Shown one piece after another: positions 8,406-15,022 of a stretch of 26,611 nt of DNA. A model generated the notes under the pieces. That model ran no database searches. It was given only the letters and a program-made list of their open reading frames with translations, and was not told where the DNA came from. The position numbers and the translations under genes are program-made. Source of the stretch: JAAAPF01 sp964481035 (GTDB taxonomy: Bacteria > Pseudomonadota > Alphaproteobacteria > Geminicoccales > Geminicoccaceae); NCBI GenBank assembly GCA_964481035.1, contig CAYZSE010000034.1, positions 1 to 26,611 on the forward strand, given 5' to 3'. Positions within the stretch are counted from its first letter, which is position 1, and every line of letters begins with the position of its first letter.

Positions 8406-9030
8406 CTAACAGCTTGCGGTCGTCGTCGCATCGTGTTTTAACACCGTTAGTATCGCTGAACGGGCATCGTCATTCGACGACACGACGCCATCGTCCGTTC
8501 GAGAACGCACGCGATGGCGTGCTCTCGGGGCGATCGCAGGGGCGCCCGATCGACGACCGATGAGCTAATGACAACATCGGCGGTGTCGGGAGCCGCGGAA
8601 AGCGGGTTGGAAGGCGAGCCTGTCAGGGAGTGAGGAGCGGCCGGCGCAGCGCGCGTCGGCCGTTTGCTTGCGCTCGAAGAGCCGCCACTCGCGCCCGTGG
8701 CTTCACCTTCAGGTGGAGATCTGCGACTTGTCGTCGCGGAATCGAGTGTGATGAGCGCGTGAAAGTCCGCCGCCGTCGGCCGCGTCGACGTCGCGGTACA
8801 CGCACATTCGCCGGTTTTTCCAGCCGATTCAGCGCCTTTTCCACAAGTCGTGTCTCGGCTCCATCAAAATCGTCACATTTGTCGAAAGTCTGTCACAATC
8901 ACGCCATGTCACTGAATTCCTACTTCTGGGTTTGTGCGACCTCTTGAGACTGTAGGGACAAAGAGGCAGCGTAGTCCTCAGATGACGGGCCGGCCCGACG
9001 AGCCGGATTTGACGGACGAGGAACTTGAGC
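8406..9030. other. non-coding stretch with hairpins and GTCAC repeats
   Basis: About 620 bp with no believable protein gene; the open frames are Arg-rich antisense-type translations. Structures seen are: a 9-bp inverted repeat (ACGCCATCG, 8485-8493 with 8512-8520); a 9-bp GC-rich hairpin with one G-U pair at 8639-8661 followed by GTTT; and three GTCAC copies at 8872, 8892 and 8908 in an AT-richer segment before the stator-like operon. No known small RNA (6S, SRP, tmRNA, RNase P) or tRNA was recognised. The segment from about 8800 onward probably carries the promoter of the following operon, but I could not fix a -35/-10 pair. Confidence 0.5.
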
Positions 9031-9744
9031 ATGCTGCCTATCACGGAGGGGCGCGGCGCATCGTCGAGATGGTCGCTGGGGTTGGGGGCGTTGACGCTCG
9101 GGCGTGTCGACGAGCGCGAGCGGACGCAATCGCTGATGATCATGCGGTTTGCGCTGCTCAACCTGCTGGGCGCGGCGCTGGTCGTCGCCGCCTGGCTGCA
9201 GGGCTGGCTCACGCCGCTCGTCAGCGGCTCGGCGCAATGGATGGTGGCGGTGATCGCCGCGACCTTCGTCGTCGCGCTCGCCTGGTGCGGGCGGCTCATC
9301 GCCGACACCGGCGCCGAGCTGGATCAGGCGAAGTCGGGCCGGCTGCGGGCCGGCTCGCGCACCAGCGGCTACCTCACCGCGCGGGTCGGCGCCGGCAAGG
9401 AGCGGCGGCGCGCGCTCGAGAGGAGCCTGCGCATCAAGCTCACGAGCCGTATCGCCGGGGTGCGGCAAATGGCCGGCAGCCTCGTGTTCTTGGGTCTCAT
9501 CGGCACCGTCATCGGTTTCATGGTCGCGCTCTCGGGCGTCGATCCGAGCCGCGCCGGGGACGTGTCTGCGGTCACGCCGATGGTCGCGACGCTCATCGAC
9601 GGCATGGGGCTCGCGCTCGCGACCACGCTGGTCGGCGCCGTGCTCAATCTCTGGCTCATGGTCAACTATCGGATCCTCGAGCACGGCACCGCCAAGCTCC
9701 TGGCCGAGCTGATCGAGCGGGGAGGTGGCGATGATGACGCCTGA
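9031..9744 (+). CDS. MotA/TolQ/ExbB-type proton channel subunit
   Basis: A 237-residue inner-membrane protein with four predicted helices (about 38-60, 69-90, 147-168, 189-211) and a cytoplasmic loop rich in Arg/Lys between helices 2 and 3. The last two helices carry the family pattern: FLGLIGTVIGFMVAL, then MVATLIDGMGLALATTLVG, with the channel-lining Thr residues of TolQ/ExbB/MotA. Such proteins form a pentamer around a dimeric partner and use the proton-motive force to drive rotation or force. I start at ATG 9031 because GAGGAA lies 7 bp upstream; TTG 9025 is too close to it. The end overlaps the next gene by 14 bp. No TonB, Tol-Pal, flagellar or Zorya genes are nearby, so this is not one of the standard systems. 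Confidence 0.85.
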   Translation: MLPITEGRGASSRWSLGLGALTLGRVDERERTQSLMIMRFALLNLLGAALVVAAWLQGWLTPLVSGSAQWMVAVIAATFVVALAWCGRLIADTGAELDQAKSGRLRAGSRTSGYLTARVGAGKERRRALERSLRIKLTSRIAGVRQMAGSLVFLGLIGTVIGFMVALSGVDPSRAGDVSAVTPMVATLIDGMGLALATTLVGAVLNLWLMVNYRILEHGTAKLLAELIERGGGDDDA

Positions 9745-10342
9745 GCCGCTCTTCGAAGACAGCGAGAGCACAGTCTTTCGCGACGTGCTCATGCTCGCGC
9801 TCGCCGGGTTCATGGCGATCGTCATCCTTCTACTGCCGCACCTCAACCCGCCGGGTGACGAGGCGGTGGCGTCCGCCGAGCCGCCGGGCAACATCCTCGT
9901 CGAGGCGCGGTGGCCCGACAATCTCGCGACCGACGTCGATCTGTGGGTGGAGGCGCCGGGTGACGTGCCGGTCGGCTATTCCAACAAGGGCGGCGCGATC
10001 TTCAACCTGCTGCGTGACGACCTCGGCATGCGGGCCGACGCGACGCCGCTCAATTACGAGGTCAGCTATTCGCGGGGGATCCCGGCCGGTGAATACACGG
10101 TGAACCTGCATCTCTACCGTAACGAGGAGAAGTCCCGCAGCAGCATCCCGGTGACCGTGACCGTGAGCGTCAAGGACAGCGCGGATCGCGGCGCCAAGCA
10201 GATCCTCTTGAGCGAAGCGCAGCTGGAGCGCGAGGGTCGGGAGGTTACCGTCTTTCGCTTTGCGCTCGACGACGACGGGCGCTTGGTGCCGGGCAGCGTT
10301 CACGGTCTTCCGAAGTCGTTACGGCGGGGGAGCAAGTCATGA
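9731..10342 (+). CDS. ExbD/MotB-like stator partner with novel outer domain
   Basis: A 203-residue protein with a short cytoplasmic tail, one helix at about 17-36 and a periplasmic domain. The helix begins VFRDVLMLALAGFMAIVILLL, split here as VFRDVLMLAL and AGFMAIVILLL. Asp18 at its start matches the proton-carrying Asp of ExbD, TolR and MotB. The outer part (about 55-185) is not an ExbD or OmpA domain. Its ATDVDLWVEAPGD, VGYSNKGGAIFN and GEYTVNLHLY pattern recalls the beta-sandwich of YfaP/DUF2135 proteins. I infer it is the rotor or force-transmitting partner of the preceding channel protein. GGGGAGG lies 5 bp before ATG 9731. The stop overlaps the next ATG (ATGA). I know of no characterised member. 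Confidence 0.7.
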   Translation: MMTPEPLFEDSESTVFRDVLMLALAGFMAIVILLLPHLNPPGDEAVASAEPPGNILVEARWPDNLATDVDLWVEAPGDVPVGYSNKGGAIFNLLRDDLGMRADATPLNYEVSYSRGIPAGEYTVNLHLYRNEEKSRSSIPVTVTVSVKDSADRGAKQILLSEAQLEREGREVTVFRFALDDDGRLVPGSVHGLPKSLRRGSKS

Positions 10343-11018
10343 CGATGATGCCGCTGTTCTACACGGCGATGGTGGCGCTCGCCGGGGCGATCGCCGGCCT
10401 CGCGCTCTGGGCCCGGGTACGGCGCTCCGTCAAGGCACTCGTCCTCACCCTGACGGCCGCTTGGCTGGTCGTCGCCTACGGTGCCCTCGCCGAGCTCTTG
10501 AGCCGGCCGAAGCCGGTCGATCTCGAATTCGCGCGCGCGGCCGTGCCCGAGGCCGAGGTGCTCGCGGGCCGCGTCGTCGAGGACGCGGCGATCTACCTTT
10601 GGCTCGACTTCCTCGACGACGGCGAGCCGCGCGCCTACCGCCTGCCCTACGATCGCGACATCGCCGAGCAGCTCAGAAAGGCGATGCAGGAGGGTAGCGA
10701 GAACGGCGCCGGCGTGCGCATGCGCCTGCCATTCGAGCCCAGCCTCGACGACGACGAGCCNNNNNNNNNNNNNNNNNNNNNNNNNNNNNNNNNNNNNNNN
10801 NNNNNNNNNNNNNNNNNNNNNNNNNNNNNNNNNNNNNNNNNNNNNNNNNNNNNNNNNNNNGCGCCGGCGTGCGCATGCGCCTGCCATTCGAGCCCAGCCT
10901 CGACGACGACGAGCCTCGCTTCTACGCGCCGCCCCAGCCGCGCCTGCCGCTCAAGCCGGCGGAGCCCGGCGGCGAGGGCGCGCCGCTGCATTTCGACAGC
11001 CCCGGCCAGTCGGCTTAG
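10339..11018 (+). CDS. two-helix membrane protein of stator operon, split by false gap
   Basis: Hypothetical inner-membrane protein with helices at about 5-25 and 32-52 followed by a hydrophilic domain (IYLWLDFLDDGEPRAYRLPYDRD...) and a Pro-rich tail. The 100-N gap breaks the frame, but the 55 bp before the gap are repeated exactly after it. Merging the two copies gives one uninterrupted 174-residue protein ending at TAG 11016-11018, in frame through RFYAPPQPRLPLKP and SPGQSA. The start overlaps the previous stop as ATGA, with GGGGGAG upstream, so it is translationally coupled and should belong to the same complex. No known domain was recognised. It may be an assembly factor or a third subunit of the motor. 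Confidence 0.72.
10706..10915. repeat. 55-bp duplicated contig ends around a false gap
   Basis: Bases 10706-10760 and 10861-10915 are identical over 55 bp, separated only by 100 N. This is what results when two contigs overlapping by an assembly k-mer are scaffolded without being merged. Joining them restores the open frame of the third stator-operon gene, which supports collapse. It should not be read as a biological tandem repeat. Confidence 0.93.
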
Positions 11019-11236
11019 CGCGCTTCATAGCGTCGGCGGACCGAGTGCGCCCCCGCCCGGTCGCCCGAGACGACGCGGTCCATGCCGGCCGGGCGGCGGG
11101 CACGCTGGCTCCGACGGCATCTGAACCGAAAACGCGCAGGAGCGGTGACGGTCCCGCTTTGGAGCGATAGACCTCGGCCCGGGAAGGGGCGGCGGGCGCC
11201 TGCTCGGCGCCCTAGCCCGGCGCGGCAAACCTTGAG

Positions 11237-11590
11237 ATGGAGGCCAGCTTGAGCGAGAGCGTCGAGGCGGCGCCGACCGCCGCGGTCCTGTATACGACCT
11301 TCGCCGATATGGATCAGGTGCGCAGCTTCGCCGACGCGGTGCTCGCGGCGCGGCTCGCCGCCTGCGTCAACGCCTTGCCGGGGATGCGCGCGCTCTACCG
11401 CTGGCACGGCGACCTCAAGGTCGAGCCCGAGATCGCCTGTCTCGTCAAGACGCGGCCGGAGCTCAAGGACGAGCTGATGGCGTTCGCGCGGGCGCATCAC
11501 CCCTACGACACGCCTGCGCTCCTTTGGTTCGAGGCCGCCGCGGTCGATGCCGGCTTCGGGGCCTGGATCCGCGCCGAGACCGCAGGTTGA
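11237..11590 (+). CDS. cutA: CutA divalent-cation tolerance protein
   Basis: A 117-residue CutA1 protein: LYTTFADMDQVRSFADAVLAARLAACVNALPG, given here as YTTFADMDQ, then LAARLAACVNALPG, then LYRWHGDLKVEPEIACLVKT and HHPYDTPALLWF. CutA forms very stable trimers with a ferredoxin-like fold related to PII proteins and was named for copper tolerance, though its cellular role remains uncertain. The first 12 residues before the core are extra and a slightly later start is possible. No clear ribosome binding site is seen. It lies 218 bp after the stator-like operon. Its stop (11588-11590) directly abuts the stop of the convergent kinase gene, forming TGATCA. Confidence 0.95.
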   Translation: MEASLSESVEAAPTAAVLYTTFADMDQVRSFADAVLAARLAACVNALPGMRALYRWHGDLKVEPEIACLVKTRPELKDELMAFARAHHPYDTPALLWFEAAAVDAGFGAWIRAETAG

Positions 11591-12625
11591 TCAGGCCGCG
11601 GCGACCGCGAGCGGCGCGCCGTGGTCGCGTGCCTGGGCGATCAGCGGCGGGAGCGGACGCTCGGCCCGCGGTCCGTATTGCTGGATGATGAGGCCGGCGC
11701 ACAGCACGCCGAGGCGGCCGCACGCGGCGAGGTCGAGCCCTTGGGAGAGCCCCTGAAGGAAGCCCGCGGCGAACAGGTCGCCGGCGCCCGTGGTGTCGAC
11801 CAGGTTGCCGATGCGGGCGGCGTCGATGACGTGGACCTCGTCGCCGGCGAGGATCACGGCCCCTTTGGACCCGCGGGTGAGCGCCGCGATCTCGACCTTG
11901 CCGCGCACCTGCTGCAGCGCGTCGTCGAAGTTGCGCAACTCGTAAAGGCTCGTGATCTCGGCCTCGTTGGCGAGCAGGATGTCGACATGGCCCTGGACCA
12001 GATCGCGAAACTCGGCGCGCCAGCGGTCGACGCAGAAGGGATCGGACAGGGACAGCGCGATCTTGCGCCCGGCGCCGTGCGCGATCCTCGCCGCCTCCAG
12101 CACGGCCGCCTTGGCGTCGGGCTTGTCCCAGAGATAGCCCTCGAGCAGCGAGATCTTGGCGTCGGCGACCAGCGTGGGATCGATGTCGGCCGGGCTCAGC
12201 TCGGTGCAGGCGCCGAGATAGGTGGCCATGGTCCGCTGCGCGTCTGGATGCACGAAGACCAGGCAGCGCGCCGTCGGTGAGCCGTCGCGGGCCGGTGGGT
12301 TGCGGAAATCGACGCCGACGGCGCGGCAGTCGTGCGCGAACACCCGGCCGAACTGGTCGTCGCGCACCCGCCCGATATAGCCGGCCCGACCGCCGAGCGC
12401 GGCCACGGCGACGGCCGAGTTGGCGCAGGAGCCGCCCGACATCTCGACACCCTGGCCCATCTGCTCGTAGAGCGCATCGGATTGCGCGGCGTCGACGAGG
12501 GTCATGGCGCCGACGGCTAGGCCCGCCCGCTCGACCACCTCGACCGGCGCCGGGGCGAGGATGTCGACGATGGCGTTGCCGACCGCGACGATGTCGAGGC
12601 GCGCATTCGAACCGTTGAGATCCAT
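11591..12625 (-). CDS. adenosine kinase, PfkB family
   Basis: A 344-residue PfkB-family sugar/nucleoside kinase. The N-terminal PfkB motif is seen as GGSCANSAVAVAALGGRAGYIGRV, here GGSCANSAVAVAALGG then YIGRV. The C-terminal ATP/anion-hole motif is DTTGAGDLFAAGFLQG (277-292), with Asp283 as catalytic base. Overall sequence (LDIVAVGNAIVDILAPA, then SLSDPFCVDRWRAEF and LLANEAEI) matches the alphaproteobacterial proteins annotated as adenosine kinase, which phosphorylate adenosine to AMP in purine salvage. Ribokinase-like substrates cannot be fully excluded. GGAGCGG lies just before the ATG. It is divergent from the EI24 gene with 93 bp between starts, a space that must hold both promoters. Confidence 0.9.
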   Translation of the reverse strand: MDLNGSNARLDIVAVGNAIVDILAPAPVEVVERAGLAVGAMTLVDAAQSDALYEQMGQGVEMSGGSCANSAVAVAALGGRAGYIGRVRDDQFGRVFAHDCRAVGVDFRNPPARDGSPTARCLVFVHPDAQRTMATYLGACTELSPADIDPTLVADAKISLLEGYLWDKPDAKAAVLEAARIAHGAGRKIALSLSDPFCVDRWRAEFRDLVQGHVDILLANEAEITSLYELRNFDDALQQVRGKVEIAALTRGSKGAVILAGDEVHVIDAARIGNLVDTTGAGDLFAAGFLQGLSQGLDLAACGRLGVLCAGLIIQQYGPRAERPLPPLIAQARDHGAPLAVAAA

Positions 12626-12718
12626 GAAGTCCGCTCCGGTTGGGAAACTCGTGCGGAGCATAGAAAGCTGCGGCCGCGGCACAAGCCGGCGGCGGCTTTC
12701 GGCGGAAGGGAGGTGCGG

Positions 12719-13414
12719 ATGCTGCAGGACCTCGGCCGGGTGCTCGAGCAGGTCGACGACCCGCGCTTGTGGAGGGTCGTCCTCAAGTCGGCGCTGGCCA
12801 GCCTCGGCCTGCTCGCGGTGCTGGTGGCGGCTCTCGCCTGGCTGACCCGGGCGCTGGTCGCCACGGGCATCGCTTGGCTCGACCCGCTTGTGCCCTGGCT
12901 TACCGCCGCGGGCGGGCTCATCGCCGGACTTCTTCTGCTGCCGGTGGCGACCATGAGCGTCATGGGGCTCTTTGCCGACGAGGTTGCCGCCGCCGTCGAG
13001 GCGCGCAACTACCCCGACTGGCCGCCCGCCGCGCCGCAGGGCTTGTTCGAGGCGCTGGGCCAAGCCCTGCGGCTGCTCGTCGCGACCGTCCTGCTCAACA
13101 TTCTGGCGCTGCCGCTCTACCTGCTGCTGCCCGGCGCCAACCTCGTCATCTTTCTGGTTCTCAACGGCTATCTGCTCGGCCGCGAGTACTTCGAGACGGT
13201 CGCGCAGCGGCGGCTTTCGGCGGGCGAGGTGCGCCGCGTGCGCCGTCGCCACCGAGGCCGGATCTTCCTCGCGGGTGTGGCCGTTGCCGGCCTCGCGCTC
13301 GTGCCGATCGCCAACCTGCTGGTGCCGGTCGCGGGAACGGCGCTCATGGTGCACCGCTGCGCCCGGCTGCCCGAGATCGTCGGCGGCGCTCGGCCCACGC
13401 GACGGAAGGTGTAG
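12719..13414 (+). CDS. EI24/CysZ-like membrane protein
   Basis: A 231-residue integral membrane protein of the EI24 domain family (PF07264), with hydrophobic segments at about 25-50, 58-85, 115-150 and 182-212. NGYLLGREYFETVAQRRLS is characteristic, split here as NGYLLGREYFE and TVAQRRLS. CysZ, the best-known bacterial relative, takes up sulfate, but this shorter protein is not near sulfur genes, so its substrate is unknown. I chose ATG 12719 because GGGAGG ends 5 bp before it; GTG 12713 overlaps that site. The promoter of the downstream bactofilin gene begins just after its stop. Confidence 0.82.
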   Translation: MLQDLGRVLEQVDDPRLWRVVLKSALASLGLLAVLVAALAWLTRALVATGIAWLDPLVPWLTAAGGLIAGLLLLPVATMSVMGLFADEVAAAVEARNYPDWPPAAPQGLFEALGQALRLLVATVLLNILALPLYLLLPGANLVIFLVLNGYLLGREYFETVAQRRLSAGEVRRVRRRHRGRIFLAGVAVAGLALVPIANLLVPVAGTALMVHRCARLPEIVGGARPTRRKV

Positions 13415-13425
13415 CGGGCGATGCC

Positions 13426-13454
13426 TTGGCTTGCGCGTAAAAGGTGATTATTAT
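13426..13454 (+). promoter_or_regulatory. sigma70-type promoter for the bactofilin gene
   Basis: TTGGCT (13426-13431) and TATTAT (13449-13454) are separated by exactly 17 bp and lie in a distinctly AT-rich patch between the EI24 stop and the bactofilin start. Five of six -10 bases and four of six -35 bases fit the housekeeping consensus. Transcription would begin near 13461, leaving a leader of roughly 27 nt before the ATG at 13488, with AAGGTGGGG as ribosome binding site. Confidence 0.6.
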
Positions 13455-13487
13455 TTATTGAAATCGCGTTTAAGGTGGGGAAACCGA

Positions 13488-14063
13488 ATGATGCGCAGAC
13501 GCGACGCCGCCGCCGCTGCGGACCTGCCCCAGGCCGAGACGACGACCATGGGCCGGTTCGAGATGCCCCGGCGGGTTGTCGACGTGCCGGTGGCGCCGTC
13601 ACACAAGAGCCACGGCCACCAGGCCGCCACGGGCCGGGTCGCGCTCGGCACCGACTTCGGGCCGGTGCTCGTCCACGACGGCGCGACGCAGGGCGCTCCG
13701 GAGCCCGCGCGCCAGCTCGCCGTCGGCCGCGGCATTCGGCTCACGGGCGAGATCGAGGGCTGCGAGCGCCTCTCGATCGAAGGTGAGCTCAAATGCGGGC
13801 TGCACGCCTGCGAGCAGCTCGTCATCGCCGACGGCGGCCGGCTCGAGGGCCAAAGCGAGGTCGAGACCGCCGACATTGCCGGCGTCTTCGAGGGCACGCT
13901 CCTGGTGCGCGGCCGGCTGTTGATCCGCGCCACGGGCAGGGTCCGCGGCGACATCCGCTTCGGGGAGCTCGAGATCGAGCGCGGCGGTCAGCTCGCCGGC
14001 AGCGTCGACGCGCACGCCAAGGGCCCGCAGCTCGCGACCGTCACGGCGGCCGGCGGCGACTGA
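13488..14063 (+). CDS. bactofilin (polymer-forming cytoskeletal protein)
   Basis: A 191-residue protein with a flexible N-terminal tail (about 1-75) and a bactofilin beta-helix core (about 76-180). The repeated turns read AVGRGIRLTGEIEGC, RLSIEGELKC, LVIADGGRLEGQSEVETADIAG, here shortened to LVIADGGRLEG, then LLIRATGRVRGDI and LEIERGGQLAGS. Bactofilins polymerise without nucleotide and organise cell-envelope synthesis, stalks or polarity in alphaproteobacteria. No M23 peptidase gene, a frequent partner, adjoins it. ATG 13488 has AAGGTGGGG 7 bp upstream and a good promoter; a second ATG follows immediately. The stop abuts the convergent methyltransferase stop within TGATCA. Confidence 0.9.
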   Translation: MMRRRDAAAAADLPQAETTTMGRFEMPRRVVDVPVAPSHKSHGHQAATGRVALGTDFGPVLVHDGATQGAPEPARQLAVGRGIRLTGEIEGCERLSIEGELKCGLHACEQLVIADGGRLEGQSEVETADIAGVFEGTLLVRGRLLIRATGRVRGDIRFGELEIERGGQLAGSVDAHAKGPQLATVTAAGGD

Positions 14064-14984
14064 TCAACTCGGGTCGTTCTCCGGGCGGCGACGCCTTCCT
14101 TCCAGGATCGCCGGGTCGACGCCCATCGCGTGCGCCAGGTTGACGGTGCCGCTGCCGCGCGCGGCGGGCGTCGGCTGGCTCGCATGCGGCGCCCAGCCGG
14201 CGGCGAACAGGACGTCGACGGTGACCTTGATCCGGCCACGGGCATCGCGATCGTCGGCGAGATAGCGCTCGGCCATGCGCATCAGCACCGCGCGCGACAA
14301 GGGCCGCCGGCTCCGCTCGGTGAGCACGTTGGCCTCGCCGCCGCGGCGGAGCTCCTGAAGCAGCGACAAGGGCTCGGCGTAGGTGAGGGTGATGCGATCG
14401 ACGTCGACGACCGGTAGCGCGAAGCCGGCGCGCTGCAGGAGTGCGCCGAGATCGCGGACGTCGACGAAGGGAGCGACGCGGGGACTGGCGCCGCCCGTGA
14501 CCTCGATCTCCGCCGCCATCAACGCGCGTCGCAGCTCGACCAGCGTGTCACCGCCGACCAGCGCCGCGAGCAGAAGCCCGTCGGGCTTCAGCACGCGCCG
14601 AAGCTGCACGAGCGTCCCCGGCAGGTCGTTGACGGCGTGCAGGCTGCCGCTGCTCACCACCGCATCGACGCTCGCGTCGGCGAACGGCAGCAGCTCCAGC
14701 GAGGCGGCGACGCGCCGGCCCGGGGCGTGGTGGACGAGCGCCGGCGTCGGATCGGTGGCGAGGATCTCGGTCGCCGGTGCGGCGGCGGCGAGCGCCCGGC
14801 CGAGGACGCCGTGCCGGGCGCCGAGATCGAGCACGCGGGGGAAGGTGCGCTTGATGTCGGCCAGGCGCTCGACCAGCCGGTCCGCCATCTCCCGCAAGAG
14901 GAAGTCGTCCGCCATGACCGTTGCGGCCCGGCGGTGGCGCTGACGATGCAGCGCGGCGATATCGAAGACGTGGACGTCGCCCAT
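14064..14984 (-). CDS. SAM-dependent methyltransferase, BioC/NDUFAF5-like
   Basis: A 306-residue class I methyltransferase-fold protein. VFDIAALHRQRHRRAAT at the N-terminus, then LREMADRLVERLADIKRTFP and the SAM-binding loop VLDLGARHGVLGRAL, are typical of the BioC/NDUFAF5 group. LKPDGLLLAALVGGDTLVELR follows motif III, here read as LKPDGLLLAALVGGDTL. Alphaproteobacterial relatives are homologues of mitochondrial NDUFAF5, a complex I assembly factor that hydroxylates an Arg of NDUFS7; others act in biotin synthesis. No biotin genes are nearby, so the complex I role is the more attractive inference. It is probably the last gene of a minus-strand operon, 38 bp after the MATE stop. Confidence 0.85.
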   Translation of the reverse strand: MGDVHVFDIAALHRQRHRRAATVMADDFLLREMADRLVERLADIKRTFPRVLDLGARHGVLGRALAAAAPATEILATDPTPALVHHAPGRRVAASLELLPFADASVDAVVSSGSLHAVNDLPGTLVQLRRVLKPDGLLLAALVGGDTLVELRRALMAAEIEVTGGASPRVAPFVDVRDLGALLQRAGFALPVVDVDRITLTYAEPLSLLQELRRGGEANVLTERSRRPLSRAVLMRMAERYLADDRDARGRIKVTVDVLFAAGWAPHASQPTPAARGSGTVNLAHAMGVDPAILEGRRRRPENDPS

Positions 14985-15022
14985 GGACGCGACCTTAGGC
15001 CGTCGGCGCGGTGCGGCAAGGC

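Noticed and set aside
8639..8661. Rho-independent terminator
   Set aside because: The GC-rich stem is followed only by GTTT, not a real T-run, and no gene ends just before it.
8623..8947. Small Arg-rich open frames on both strands in the 8.4-9.0 kb region
   Set aside because: No ribosome binding sites, extreme Arg content and overlap with hairpins; they look like chance frames in GC-rich non-coding DNA.
9031..10342. Calling the motor-like pair ZorAB (Zorya), TolQR or flagellar MotAB
   Set aside because: The partner lacks an OmpA-type peptidoglycan-binding or ExbD domain and no zorC/D, tolA/tolB/pal or flagellar genes are nearby.
10706..10915. Biological tandem repeat of 55 bp
   Set aside because: The copies are identical, sit exactly at both edges of an N run, and merging them restores a gene; an assembly artefact is the simpler explanation.
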